DNA of 64,000 nt from Natronomonas salina (GTDB taxonomy: Archaea > Halobacteriota > Halobacteria > Halobacteriales > Haloarculaceae): contig NZ_CP058335.1 in assembly GCF_013391105.1 (NCBI RefSeq), forward strand, positions 1,984,001 to 2,048,000, given 5' to 3'. The notes beneath the pieces are model-generated. The model was given only the letters and a program-made list of their open reading frames with translations. It did no database searches and had not been told where the DNA came from. A program made the translations under genes and the position numbers. Positions 50,203 to 59,091 of the stretch are shown piece by piece; position 1 is the stretch's first letter, and every line of letters begins with the position of its first letter.

Positions 50203-51048
50203 ATGCCGACGATACCTATCGAAGACGGGACGCTGTGGTACGACGAGCAGGGGAGCGGGCCGCCGATGGTCTGTATCCACGGGGGCTGGCAGGACGCCGA
50301 CGCCTGGGAGGCCCAGGTCGAGCGCTTCGCCGACGACTACCGCGTGATCCGGTTCGACATCCGGGGTCACGGCCGGACCGGCGCGACGGGGATGCGGCGG
50401 TACTCCATCGACCAGTTCGCCGACGACCTCGAGGTGCTGTTGGACCACCTCGACGTCGAGCGGCCGATCCTCAACGGGATCTCCATCGGCGGGATGATCA
50501 TCCAGACGTACCTGGAGCGGCACCCAGACGCGGCCCGGGGCGCCGTCATCGGCGGGCCGGTGCAGTCGATGCCGCCGGTCGACATCCCGCCGCAGGTCAA
50601 GCCGTTCATGTCGCCGCTGCCGGCCGTCTCCGCGATAGTCACGACGATGGGGACGAGGGCGACGTTCCAGATGCTCCTGGCCTCCATCAGGGCGACCGTC
50701 GGCGACACCTGGCTGACCGTCGACCAGGACGTCCGGGCGCAGGCCCTCGAGGCCATCGGCGAGATCGAGCCGGCGGAGTACACGAAGATCTTCCGGGCGC
50801 TCTACGAGTACGTGCCCCCGGACCTCTCGCACGTCGAGACGCCGACGCTGGTCCTCTACGGCGATCACGAGGCGCCGCCGGTCAAGGTCCAGGGCGAGAA
50901 CCTCGCCGGGACGCTCCAGAACGCCTCCTTCCGGGAGATCGCCGACGCGGGCCACCTGGTCAACGAGGACAACCCGGTGGCGTTCAACGAGGCCTGCGCG
51001 GAGTTCTTCGCCACGCTGGACCGGGCGGCCCAGCCGACGCCCGCCTGA
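50203..51048 (+). CDS. Alpha/beta-hydrolase fold protein
   Basis: 281 aa. Oxyanion region VCIHGGWQDADAWEAQ, nucleophile elbow LNGISIGGMIIQ (G-x-S-x-G), acid in LVLYGDHEAP and base in ADAGHLVNEDNP. These complete the Ser-Asp-His triad of a cytoplasmic esterase or hydrolase. The substrate cannot be told from the sequence. The 80-bp gap after cca includes an AT patch that may hold its own promoter. Confidence 0.9.
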   Translation: MPTIPIEDGTLWYDEQGSGPPMVCIHGGWQDADAWEAQVERFADDYRVIRFDIRGHGRTGATGMRRYSIDQFADDLEVLLDHLDVERPILNGISIGGMIIQTYLERHPDAARGAVIGGPVQSMPPVDIPPQVKPFMSPLPAVSAIVTTMGTRATFQMLLASIRATVGDTWLTVDQDVRAQALEAIGEIEPAEYTKIFRALYEYVPPDLSHVETPTLVLYGDHEAPPVKVQGENLAGTLQNASFREIADAGHLVNEDNPVAFNEACAEFFATLDRAAQPTPA

Positions 51049-51142
51049 GACCACCCGTCTTCGCGAGGCGAGAGAAGCGAGCGGACACCCAGCTGACGGC
51101 GCTATTTTCGCGGTTACAGACTTCCTACCGGCGGATAGTCGA

Positions 51143-51388
51143 TCAGTGTTTCACGTACAGCGTCCCGTCGCCGAACAGTTCTATCGAGTACCCGCAGTAC
51201 CGGAACTCGAGGGAGTCGACCTCGCCGCCCGTCCGGTCGAAGCGGGACTCGCCGAACGCGTCGAGCGTATCGACGTCGATCACCGCCCCGAGCGTCCCGA
51301 GGTCCCGGGGGCGACAGCCCTCCAGTTCGGCGATGGTCTCCTTCACGGCGACGTGAGTCGGTTGTGAAGGGGGCACGTCCCGTTTCAT
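51143..51388 (-). CDS. HalOD1 output-domain protein (second copy)
   Basis: 81 aa from MKRDVPPSQPTHV. It has VAVKETIAELEGCRPRDLG, VIDVDTLDAFG and FRYCGYSIELFGDGTLYV, the HalOD1 pattern. The earlier in-frame Met adds only a Pro/Gly stretch. No partner kinase is adjacent. Function in signal output is inferred. Confidence 0.75.
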   Translation of the reverse strand: MKRDVPPSQPTHVAVKETIAELEGCRPRDLGTLGAVIDVDTLDAFGESRFDRTGGEVDSLEFRYCGYSIELFGDGTLYVKH

Positions 51389-51466
51389 ACTCGCAGCAGG
51401 GCCTCCAGGTGCAACAACCCCCAGAGATTTCACCCGGTCGTCGAACGGGAGTGACGACCGCCGCGC

Positions 51467-53356
51467 TCAGTCCGACTCTGCGGACCCCCGGCGTGCCGTC
51501 ACGGGGGCGGCCGACTCCCTGGCGAGTTCCTGGACGACCGGCATCTCGAGGAACGTCACCAGCGAGTACAGCGCCGCGAGGTTGTGGGCGCCGTCGAGGT
51601 GGTCCTGATAGCACGCCCCCACGCCGTCGGCGTCCAGGAACGGCAGCGCCCGGATCAGGTCCTCGTGCTCCTCGAGCGTCTCGCGGACGAAGTCGTTCGT
51701 CCGGATCAGGTCGCCGTGATCGGGCCACGGACCGCTGGTCCAGTGAGACTCGGCGGGCGGGTCCGCGAGGTAGCGCTCGGCGAAGCCGGTGGCGATCCGG
51801 CCGAGCCACTGGACCGCGAACGGCCGCGAGAGACCGACGCCGGAGTTCGCGTGAGGGATGGCCGCCAGGTCGGGGGCGAGCCGTTCGACGGCCGCGCCGA
51901 CCAGCCCGCCGCGCAGGAGGTGCCGGGCGGGCGTCGAGAGGAACAGATCGACGAGCCGGTTGTCGAGGAACGGCGTCCACGACGGCAGCATCTGGAGGGT
52001 TCCGTGGTAGAATATCTGGGAGGTCCCGTTCGTGAGGGGACAGCGACTGGCGACGACGGCCTCCCGGAGCGACCGGTACTCGACGCCGTGGTCGACGACC
52101 CGGTCGCCGCGGCGGTCGACGTTCGCCGCGTAGATATCGGCGATATCCTCGTCCAGCGCGTCGGCGATGTACGCGGGTGCGGTCCGGCCGCCGACGCGGT
52201 GCTCGACGAGGTCCGCCGCGGTCCGGACCTCGCGCTCGACCGGCAGGTCGAACGACCCCAGCCTCCCGAGGTCGACCTCGCGCGTCGGGAAGTGGTTCCC
52301 CTCGAACAGCATGTCGCCGTAGTGGCCCGTCACCAGTTCGTCGACCTCGTCGCGGAGGCGGTCGGCGAACCCCGCGGCGTGGACCTGGTTGAAGTAGCCG
52401 ACGAAGTTCGTGATCGGCGCCGTCTCCTCGAGGACGCGGGCGTGGTAGTCCTGGTCGCGCCGCAGGAAGGTGTAGTCGGCGCCGACGGTCGCGGCGGCTC
52501 GCCGGGCGACGTCGGCCTCCCGGTTCTCCCACTCGTTGAGGTGGTAGGCGTGGACGGTGCGGTCCGACGCGGCGAGGGCCGCCAGGGCGAGCCGCGAGTC
52601 GCTCCCGCCGCTCAACAGCAGACCGTAGGTCGCGTCTGGGTCGGTCCGCTCCTCGACGACCCGTTCGACGAGCGTCGCGAGCCGGTCGGCGAAGTACGAC
52701 CGCGGGCGGTCCTCGGGCTCGTAGCGGGGCTCCCAGTAGCGGGTCGTCTCCACGGAGCCGCCGTCGAGGTCGAACGTCGTGACCGAACCCGGCGGCAGCA
52801 GCTCGACCCCCTCGAGCGGCGTCTCCAGCCCGAAACTCCGCTGCAGCGTGAAGTACTCCGCGAGGGCGTCGACGTCGAAGCCGTGGGGAACGCCCGGGTG
52901 CGCCGGGAGCGACTGGACGTCCGTCGAGAACACCGCGCCGTCGTCGGTCCGGGCGTGGTGGACCGGTCGCGTCCCCAGCCGGTCGGTGAACACCTCGACC
53001 CGGCCGGCCTCGCGGTCGTGGACCACGCCCGCGAAGCTCCCGTTGAGCCCCTCGACGAAGTCGATTCCCGCCTCGCCGTACCGCCTGGCGGCGAAGGCGG
53101 CGGGCGCCGTCTCGACAGTCTCGTAGCCCCCGGAGCCCTCGTATCCCCACACGTCGCCCCAGAGCCAGACGGTCGCGTCACGTTCGGGGACCACGGCGGG
53201 CCCCGACGAGGGTTCCGAGGGGTGGGTCGCGACGCCGACGGCTACCTCTGACGTCGCTGTCCTCTCCGTCGCCTCCCCCCCGGTCCACGTGAGCCCCTCG
53301 ATAAGGGTATCGAGGGCCGCCGTTCCCTCACCGACGACGCCACAGATTCCGACCAT
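51467..53356 (-). CDS. Asparagine-synthase-like protein lacking the Cys2 glutaminase nucleophile
   Basis: 629 aa. An N-terminal Ntn-like glutaminase domain (GLNGSFAGVVHDRE, DRLGTRPVHH) is followed by an ATP-pyrophosphatase domain with LLLSGGSDSRLAL (PP-loop, about residue 245) and LPSWTPFLDNRLVDLFL. True glutamine-dependent enzymes begin M-C-G-I. This starts MVGICGVVG, so Val replaces Cys2 and the Cys lies at position 5. The glutaminase may be inactive, or use free ammonia. A role in sugar amidation is possible, as related proteins occur in glycan clusters. It stands alone. Confidence 0.82.
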   Translation of the reverse strand: MVGICGVVGEGTAALDTLIEGLTWTGGEATERTATSEVAVGVATHPSEPSSGPAVVPERDATVWLWGDVWGYEGSGGYETVETAPAAFAARRYGEAGIDFVEGLNGSFAGVVHDREAGRVEVFTDRLGTRPVHHARTDDGAVFSTDVQSLPAHPGVPHGFDVDALAEYFTLQRSFGLETPLEGVELLPPGSVTTFDLDGGSVETTRYWEPRYEPEDRPRSYFADRLATLVERVVEERTDPDATYGLLLSGGSDSRLALAALAASDRTVHAYHLNEWENREADVARRAAATVGADYTFLRRDQDYHARVLEETAPITNFVGYFNQVHAAGFADRLRDEVDELVTGHYGDMLFEGNHFPTREVDLGRLGSFDLPVEREVRTAADLVEHRVGGRTAPAYIADALDEDIADIYAANVDRRGDRVVDHGVEYRSLREAVVASRCPLTNGTSQIFYHGTLQMLPSWTPFLDNRLVDLFLSTPARHLLRGGLVGAAVERLAPDLAAIPHANSGVGLSRPFAVQWLGRIATGFAERYLADPPAESHWTSGPWPDHGDLIRTNDFVRETLEEHEDLIRALPFLDADGVGACYQDHLDGAHNLAALYSLVTFLEMPVVQELARESAAPVTARRGSAESD

Positions 53357-53532
53357 GGCAGGACTGTCGTCTGCCGGAGCCTTACTATAGAGTCGTTAAT
53401 AGGAGTACGGAAACGGTACCCGGGACCCTCACCACGCGCCCGATCGAGATACTTCGGTTACGGCGCCTCATACGTCACCGACAGCGCTGTAGCTGAGCTC
53501 TAAGGACACCGAAGGTCGCCAGTCGTCCCGGT

Positions 53533-54537
53533 TCAGAGATCGTGGGCGTCGCGCACGTCGTCGATGACGTTCTTCGCCTTCGAGGTGAGGTCGCCCTCCG
53601 GCTCGATCGGCTCGCGGCCGTCGAAGACCTCGTGGACCATCCCGACGGAGTCGGCGAGCGCGTCGAGCCCGTAGCCGCCCTCGAGGACGAACGCCAGGGC
53701 GGCGTCGAGGTCGTCGGTGATCTCGCGGAGCCGCTTGGTCAGGTGGCCGTACCCCTCCGTGGAGACGCGCATCCGCGAGATGGGGTCGTGGCGGTGGGCG
53801 TCGAAGCCCGCCGAGACGACCAGTAGGTCGGGGTCGAACCGCTCCAGGCCGGGCGCCAGCAGCTCGTCGACGACGGTGGCGTACTCGACGTCGCCGCTCC
53901 CGCCCGACAGCGGGACGTTGAGGACCGTCTTGCGCGCGTCCGGGCCGCCGGTCTCGAGGACGTCGCCGGTCCCGGGGTAGAGCCCCCGCTCGTGGACGGA
54001 GGCGTAGTAGACGTCGTCGCGGTCGTAGAAGATGTCCTGGGTGCCGTTGCCGTGGTGGACGTCCCAGTCGAAGACGGCCGCCGACTCGATGTCGCCGCGG
54101 TCGAGCGCGCGCTGGATGCCCACGCCGACGTTGTTGAAGAAGCAGAAGCCCATCGCCTCGTCGAACTCGGCGTGGTGACCGGGCGGCCGCCCGATGGCGA
54201 AGGGCGTATCGCGGCCGTCGGCGCCGTCGAGGGCCTCGTCGATCGCCCAGCCCGCGAGGCCGGCGGCGGCGCGGGCAGCCTCCCACGTCTTCTCGACGGC
54301 GACGGTGTCGGCGTCCCAGGTGCCGCCGCCGTCCGCGCAGAACGACTCGACCTCGTCGACGTAGTCGCTGTCGTGGACGGCCTCGATCGCGTCTCGGTCC
54401 GCGAGGCTGCCCTCGTGGTACGCCACGCCGTGGCGCTTGGCGAGCGCCCGCCGGATGGCCCGGAGCCGGTCGGCGGTCTCCGGGTGCCGGGAGCCGGTGT
54501 CGTGTTCGAGACAGATCTCGCGGTAGCCGAACCTCAT
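53533..54537 (-). CDS. Histone deacetylase-family protein (class II-like)
   Basis: 334 aa from ATG at 54537. GRPPGHHAEFDEAMGFCFFN (charge-relay His pair), VFDWDVHHGNGTQDIFYD (zinc Asp and His), SAGFDAHRHDP (zinc Asp) and LEGGYGLDAL (catalytic Tyr) are all present. It would remove acetyl groups from lysines or polyamine-like substrates. Its ATG overlaps the histone stop (ATGA), so the two are translated together. Earlier in-frame sequence is shadow coding of the histone. Confidence 0.93.
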   Translation of the reverse strand: MRFGYREICLEHDTGSRHPETADRLRAIRRALAKRHGVAYHEGSLADRDAIEAVHDSDYVDEVESFCADGGGTWDADTVAVEKTWEAARAAAGLAGWAIDEALDGADGRDTPFAIGRPPGHHAEFDEAMGFCFFNNVGVGIQRALDRGDIESAAVFDWDVHHGNGTQDIFYDRDDVYYASVHERGLYPGTGDVLETGGPDARKTVLNVPLSGGSGDVEYATVVDELLAPGLERFDPDLLVVSAGFDAHRHDPISRMRVSTEGYGHLTKRLREITDDLDAALAFVLEGGYGLDALADSVGMVHEVFDGREPIEPEGDLTSKAKNVIDDVRDAHDL

Positions 54538-54971
54538 TCGAAGTACGGTTCCAGTTCGTAGTAGGCCTCGACGTCCTCGGCTTTGATGGTCCGGCGGTCG
54601 GCGTGCCGGGCGAGGATGGCCGACGCCGCCGCGACCGTGTCGGCGTACGACTCGAGGACGCCCGCCAGCGCGATGCGGGCGTCCATGGAGACGCGGTAGC
54701 GATCGTCGATGTCGAGGCGTGCGATGCGGTCGACCGGCGCGACCGGCAACTCCAGTAAGTCCTTGTCGACGACCGGGGCCTCGAAGTCCTCGGCCATCAG
54801 CGTCTTCCGACCGTCCGCCGTGGCCTCTTCGGCCGCCGCGGCCGCCAGGTCCGCCCCGCGGTCCTGGATCCGGCGCGCGAGTTCCTCGGCCGCTTCGGCG
54901 CTGACACGCAACTGACCGGCGTTCCGGCGGATAATCGTATCCACCGGGGCGAACGGTAACTCGACGCTCAT
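54534..54971 (-). CDS. Doublet archaeal histone (two histone folds in one chain)
   Basis: 145 aa. Two tandem histone folds: LPFAPVDTIIRRNAGQLRVS to KTLMAEDFEAP (about 5-64), and LPVAPVDRIARLDIDDRYRV to RTIKAEDVEAYYE (about 74-140). Each starts with the archaeal LP-x-APV-x-R-I motif. Haloarchaeal histones are acidic doublets that may form a pseudo-dimer on DNA. It is preceded by the RPA gene (65-bp gap) and overlaps the deacetylase. Confidence 0.93.
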   Translation of the reverse strand: MSVELPFAPVDTIIRRNAGQLRVSAEAAEELARRIQDRGADLAAAAAEEATADGRKTLMAEDFEAPVVDKDLLELPVAPVDRIARLDIDDRYRVSMDARIALAGVLESYADTVAAASAILARHADRRTIKAEDVEAYYELEPYFE

Positions 54972-55036
54972 ATCCCACAGGCGGGCCGAGGCGGCCTTAA
55001 TCTTTGCGAGGATGCGGCACGGTCACGCGGCGGCGC

Positions 55037-56449
55037 TCAGAAGACCTCTTCGGCGACGAACCGCTCGCCGTCGCGCCGCCCGCGGACGGTGACCTCCTGG
55101 CCGAGGTGGACGTCGGCGTCCGTCTCGACGTGCAGCGTCTCGTCGCCGCTGTCGAGGATGACCGGGTCGCCCGGCTGGACCACCGTCCCCGTGAACGTTT
55201 CCGGGTCGTCGCCCGCGGCGTCCGCGCCGTCCGCGGCGGCGGCGTCGGCCGACTCCTCGTCGTCCACCCCGTCCGACCCCGACTCGGGCTTCGAGCCGTC
55301 GGCGAACTGGTCGAGCCCGGTGGCGTCGTCGTCGCGGTCCGGCTCCGCGCCGTCGACGACGGTGACCGTCGACCGCCAGCCTGCGGAGGCCTCGAGGTCG
55401 TCCTGCCAGCCGTCCTGGATCTCGACGTCGGCGCAGAACACCTCGTCGCCCGGCCCGAGGTCCTTGTCGGCCTTGTCGCCCCACAGCGCCACCCGGATGT
55501 CGCCGGTCTGGTCCTGCACCCGGATGTTGCGGACCTGACCCTCGCTGCCGTCGTCGCGGTCGAAGGTCCGTTTGGGGTCCGCCGAGCGGACGACGCCCGC
55601 GATGTCGACCGTCTGGTCGAGTTCCAGGCTGTCGATGTCGGTCGCATCGGGGACGAACTCGACGGTCTCCTCGAGTTCGTCGACCGCGCCGCGGTCGCCG
55701 ACGTGCAGCTCCAGGGAGCCGTCGCGCTCGCGGACGTAGCCGTCGACGACCTCGACGCTCTGGCCGGCCTCCAGCTCCTCGGCGAGGTCGGCCTGCTCGT
55801 CCCACAGCGTCACGCGGACGCGGCCCGTCTCGTCGCCGAGCGTCAGGTTCGAGACGCGGCCCTCGCTGCCGTCGTCGCGGTCGAAGGTCCGGATGGAGTC
55901 GGTGTCGAGGACAACGCCCCGGAGGTTGACGTCCGACTGGCCCATCGACAGCGAGTCGGCGGTCACCTCGCCGCCGACGTCGACGTCCACGTCGGCCTCC
56001 TCGTCGACCTCGACGCGGTCGGCGCTGACCTCCAGGCCGTTGTACCCCTCCTTCGGGCGACCCTTCACGCGCAGGACGTCGCCGACCGCCAGTTCGTCGT
56101 CGGCCGCGACGGCGTCGTCGTCCCACAGCGCGACCCGGACGCTCCCGGACTCGTCGGCCACGTCCAGGTTCAGGACGCGACCCTCGTCGTCCTCGCCGTC
56201 CCGCTCGAAGGTCCGCAGGTCGCCGACGCTCGTCACCTTCCCGAGGAACTTCGCCTCCTCGAGGCCCGGTTCGATGTCGGCGATGGTCTCCACTTCGCCG
56301 CCGTCGAGGTCGTGCTTGATGAGCATCGCGGCGGTCTCCTCGTCCGCCAGCCCCCCCATCTGTTCGACCTTCGCTTCGACGGCCTCGCGGAACTCCTCCT
56401 CGGAGACGTCGGCGTCGAGTTCCGCGTAGATTTCCTCGATGGCACCCAT
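55037..56449 (-). CDS. rpa2: Replication protein A-type ssDNA-binding protein
   Basis: 470 aa from MGAIEEIYAELDAD. The N-terminal helical domain (EEFREAVEAKVEQMGGLAD) precedes three OB-fold repeats, each starting with a DLRTFERD/SIRTFDRDD/PKRTFDRDD segment and containing VRVALWDD-like strands (about 66-155, 176-270, 290-390). A fourth partial OB-like segment ends the protein (TFTGTVVQPGDPV). This is the haloarchaeal multi-OB RPA layout and serves replication and repair. The symbol is from resemblance to the haloarchaeal Rpa2 family. A Ser/Asp-rich linker sits before the last OB part. Confidence 0.87.
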   Translation of the reverse strand: MGAIEEIYAELDADVSEEEFREAVEAKVEQMGGLADEETAAMLIKHDLDGGEVETIADIEPGLEEAKFLGKVTSVGDLRTFERDGEDDEGRVLNLDVADESGSVRVALWDDDAVAADDELAVGDVLRVKGRPKEGYNGLEVSADRVEVDEEADVDVDVGGEVTADSLSMGQSDVNLRGVVLDTDSIRTFDRDDGSEGRVSNLTLGDETGRVRVTLWDEQADLAEELEAGQSVEVVDGYVRERDGSLELHVGDRGAVDELEETVEFVPDATDIDSLELDQTVDIAGVVRSADPKRTFDRDDGSEGQVRNIRVQDQTGDIRVALWGDKADKDLGPGDEVFCADVEIQDGWQDDLEASAGWRSTVTVVDGAEPDRDDDATGLDQFADGSKPESGSDGVDDEESADAAAADGADAAGDDPETFTGTVVQPGDPVILDSGDETLHVETDADVHLGQEVTVRGRRDGERFVAEEVF

Positions 56450-56636
56450 TGCTAGGGAAGGCAAGTGCGGCCTGCCGAAAAGCGTTGTCGGTGTCGCCGC
56501 GGGCGGCGGGGACGGCGGCGCCCTCGGCGGATTCGTCGCCGATCCTCGGTTCGGGACTGGCCGCCGAACGGACGGCCGCGTCGAGGTCGAGACATGGGCC
56601 GTCTGGCGTCGGCTTCCCTCATGAACCCTCGCCCCG

Positions 56637-57266
56637 CTACCGGGACCGAACCGACCACTCGCCGTCCTCGAACGCCGCAACGACGTCGAACAGCGACGAC
56701 AGGGTCGCGACCTCCTGGTCGGTGTGGGCGCCCGGGTCCATGTGGTAGTGGGCGACCGCCTCGGCCGTCGTCACGCGGTTCGACAGCACGTGCAGGAAGC
56801 GGAACGCCCGCTGGAGCTCGACGAACTGCAGCAGGACGGTCAGCGAGTCGAACGTCACGAAGGTCCCCGGGCCGGAGTGCTCCGAGAGGTACTCGCTGAC
56901 GGTGATCCCCAGGCCGGTGAGGTCCCCCGGGCTCTCGACGCTCGTGACCGTGTTCCGGCCGAAGCTCGTCGACGGCCCCGAGGCGGCCGCGGACCCGCGC
57001 GTCTCATCGAGGCTGACGATCGTACAGCTTCGCGGCCGCGCGCCGACGTTGCGCTCCCACTCCTCGATCCACTTGGCCGGCGTCTGCCGGTAGTCGATCG
57101 CCAGGACGTCGGCGTCGGTCGGCCGCTCCGGGAGCAGCGTCTCGAAGTACGACCGCCGCGCCGCGTCGTCCAGCGTCGGCGACAGCACGAGCACGTTCGA
57201 CGCGTCCTCGAGGCCCCCACGCCCCGATCTATCGGCGTTCTCGGCCAGCCCATCCCCCGCAGACAT
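56637..57266 (-). CDS. Haloarchaeal RecA/KaiC-like protein without Walker A (DUF7504-like)
   Basis: 209 aa from MSAGDGLAENADR. A beta-strand NVLVLSPTLDDAARRSYFE replaces the usual Walker A loop. The later TVTSVESPGDLTGLGITVSE and TFVTFDSLTVLLQFVELQRA resemble the Walker B strand and following helix of RecA-superfamily regulators. The lack of a P-loop argues against ATP hydrolysis. It probably acts in signal transduction, as other DUF7504 proteins. Family call moderate. Confidence 0.65.
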   Translation of the reverse strand: MSAGDGLAENADRSGRGGLEDASNVLVLSPTLDDAARRSYFETLLPERPTDADVLAIDYRQTPAKWIEEWERNVGARPRSCTIVSLDETRGSAAASGPSTSFGRNTVTSVESPGDLTGLGITVSEYLSEHSGPGTFVTFDSLTVLLQFVELQRAFRFLHVLSNRVTTAEAVAHYHMDPGAHTDQEVATLSSLFDVVAAFEDGEWSVRSR

Positions 57267-57341
57267 GTTGTGGCAGCTACCCACTAGACAGGCATAAATT
57301 GAGGGGTAACATCTCCGGGAGCCGACGGGGGAACCGTAACC

Positions 57342-57349
57342 CCTATACG
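57342..57349 (+). promoter_or_regulatory. Candidate TATA box for tRNA-Arg
   Basis: CCTATACG lies centred about 28 nt before the first base of tRNA-Arg, the usual spacing for an archaeal promoter. Confidence 0.5.
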
Positions 57350-57373
57350 TCGAAGCGGGGTACGTTGGGGTGA

Positions 57374-57446
57374 GTCCGGGTAGGGTAGTGGACTATCCTC
57401 TTGGCTTGCGGAGCCAGGGACCGGAGTTCAAATCTCCGTCCGGACG
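57374..57446 (+). tRNA. tRNA-Arg (GCG)
   Basis: Acceptor arms GTCCGGG/TCCGGAC (last pair G-T), discriminator G. Anticodon stem TTGGC/GCCAG with loop TTGCGGA, anticodon GCG (reads CGC/CGU). T arm CGGAG/CTCCG with loop TTCAAAT. 73 nt, no intron, CCA not encoded. Its 3' end is repeated downstream at 57572. Confidence 0.93.
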
Positions 57447-57594
57447 TTTTCGGCGCATAACACGACGAGCGACAGCGAGGAGCCCGTGCGCCGAAAACGG
57501 ATAAAGGAGATTTGAGCCGACGAGTCGCAGCCCGCGCAGGGCCGAAGGCCCGAGCAGGAACGTCTCGGCTCGTTCAAATCTCCGTCCGGACGTT
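57426..57594 (+). repeat. tRNA-Arg 3'-end direct repeat enclosing a nested hairpin block
   Basis: A 23-nt stretch of the tRNA 3' end and first flanking bases (57426-57448) recurs exactly at 57572-57594. The 123 bp between hold a 13-bp perfect inverted repeat (57445-57457 with 57487-57499) and an imperfect inverted repeat (57506-57520 with 57565-57583, 4-nt insert). A GGGCC-GAA-GGCCC hairpin lies inside at 57539-57551. Repeated tRNA 3' ends are what tRNA-targeting integrases leave, but no integrase lies here. It could be an excision scar, a tiny mobile element, or a structured RNA. Confidence 0.75.
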
Positions 57595-57667
57595 CTCATC
57601 GACGCTAACCGACGAGCGGCTGTTCTCCCACCGACGACTTATTGTCGACCCCCGCCTCGTCCAGTCC

Positions 57668-58390
57668 GTGTCACCGGACTGGCTCCGCAAGCGGCCGATC
57701 GCCCACCGGGGCCTCCACGGCGACGGCATCCCGGAGAACTCCCTGGCGGCGTTCGAGGCGGCCGTCGAGTCCGGATACCCGGTCGAACTCGACGTCCGGC
57801 TGACGGCCGACGGGGTGGCGGTGGTCTGTCACGACGAGCGGCTCCAGCGGCTCTGCGGGATGGACGCTGCAGTGGACGAGGTGGAGTGGGCGGAGCTGTC
57901 GGAACTGACGCTGCTGGACTCCGACCAGAGCGTCCCGACGTTCGATGCCGCGCTCCGGGCTATCGACGGAGGGGTGCCGGTCCTCGTGGAGGTGAAGAAC
58001 CGGGGTCGGCCGGGGAGCGTCGAGTCGGCGGTCGCGACGGTGCTGGACGGTTACGACGACCCGTTCGCGGTTCAGTCGTTCAACCCCCTGACCGTCGGGT
58101 GGTTCCGGCGGAATCGACCCGGGTGGCCGCGCGGACAGGTCGCCGGGAGGCTGCGGAACGTACCGGAGGTCGGGCCGCTCGCGCGGTTCACCTGTCGGCG
58201 GCTCCTCGCCAGCCCCCTCGCCCGACCGGACTTCGTCGCCTACGAGCACGACGCGCTTCCGTACTGGCCGGTCACCCTCCACCGGAAGCTGGGCGTCCCC
58301 GTGCTGGCGTGGACGGTCCGGACGCCGGCCGCGCTGGAGCGAGCCCGTGCCCACGCCGACAACGTCATCTTCGAGTCGGTTCGGCCGTGA
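57668..58390 (+). CDS. Glycerophosphodiester phosphodiesterase
   Basis: 240 aa from GTG at 57668. IAHRGLHGDGIPENSLAAFE (catalytic His in HRG, family P-E-N), VELDVRLTADGVAVVCHDE (metal Glu/Asp and second His), LVEVK and VQSFNPLTVGWF are the GDPD signature set. It hydrolyses glycerophosphodiesters to glycerol-3-phosphate. Because archaeal lipids use G1P, the natural substrate may be different. It starts 73 bp after the tRNA 3' repeat. No signal peptide. Confidence 0.9.
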   Translation: MSPDWLRKRPIAHRGLHGDGIPENSLAAFEAAVESGYPVELDVRLTADGVAVVCHDERLQRLCGMDAAVDEVEWAELSELTLLDSDQSVPTFDAALRAIDGGVPVLVEVKNRGRPGSVESAVATVLDGYDDPFAVQSFNPLTVGWFRRNRPGWPRGQVAGRLRNVPEVGPLARFTCRRLLASPLARPDFVAYEHDALPYWPVTLHRKLGVPVLAWTVRTPAALERARAHADNVIFESVRP

Positions 58391-58450
58391 GAGCCCGGTT
58401 CGCGACCTGCCTCCCGTGACCTTTTCGGCGACGCAAGGTGTATCGCGGGC

Positions 58451-59035
58451 ATGGACCACCTCCGGGCCGGCGCCGCGCTGTTCAACGCCGGCCACTACCT
58501 CGCCGCCCACGAGCCCTGGGAGGAGCGCTGGCTCGAGGACCCCCGCGGCGAGCGCGACGACTGCGTCCAGGGGCTCGTCCAGGCCGCCGCGGCGACGTAC
58601 AAGGCCCGGACGGGCAACTGGTCGGGCGCCGTCGGGCTGGCGGAGAGCGGTGCGGCGTACCTGGCGGACTGCCACCGCGACGAGCTGCGGGCGTGGCTCC
58701 GGCGGCTCGCCGCCGACCCGGAACTCGCCGAGCGCGAGCGACCGCCGGCCGTCCGCGTCGAGGGCGAGGTCATCACGGTCGACGCCCTCCAGTTCCCCGC
58801 CGCCGGCGTCGCGGCCGAGGCGCTGGCGGAGACCCGCGGCGACGAGACCGTCGAGCGGGCCGTCGAGTACGCGGTGGCCGACGTCGCGGCCGGCGAGGAG
58901 ACCACCCCGTTCGTCACGCTGACGCTGGCGTACCTGCGGGACGACTCCCCCGCGGTGCGGCAGCGCCTCGCCGACCACGTCGACCGCCGCGAGATGCGGG
59001 ACGCCGACGTCGAGGGGCTGTTCGAGTCGGAGTAG
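58451..59035 (+). CDS. DUF309-family protein
   Basis: 194 aa. The N-terminal motif FNAGHYLAAHEPWEERW, then QGLVQAAAATYKARTGNWSG, is the DUF309 helical signature (H-x-x-x-A-H-E-x-W-E). The C-terminal part is helical and acidic. The family has no proven activity. It is followed closely by nadM, likely a shared transcript. Confidence 0.82.
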   Translation: MDHLRAGAALFNAGHYLAAHEPWEERWLEDPRGERDDCVQGLVQAAAATYKARTGNWSGAVGLAESGAAYLADCHRDELRAWLRRLAADPELAERERPPAVRVEGEVITVDALQFPAAGVAAEALAETRGDETVERAVEYAVADVAAGEETTPFVTLTLAYLRDDSPAVRQRLADHVDRREMRDADVEGLFESE

Positions 59036-59091
59036 GGGCACCCTCCCGGGACAGGCACCGGCCATTTCCGTCCGGCCGCCGAATCGCGAAT

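Noticed and set aside
57447..57571. Complete integrated element at tRNA-Arg
   Set aside because: Only 123 bp lie between the tRNA-end copies and there is no integrase, so at most a scar or tiny element remains.
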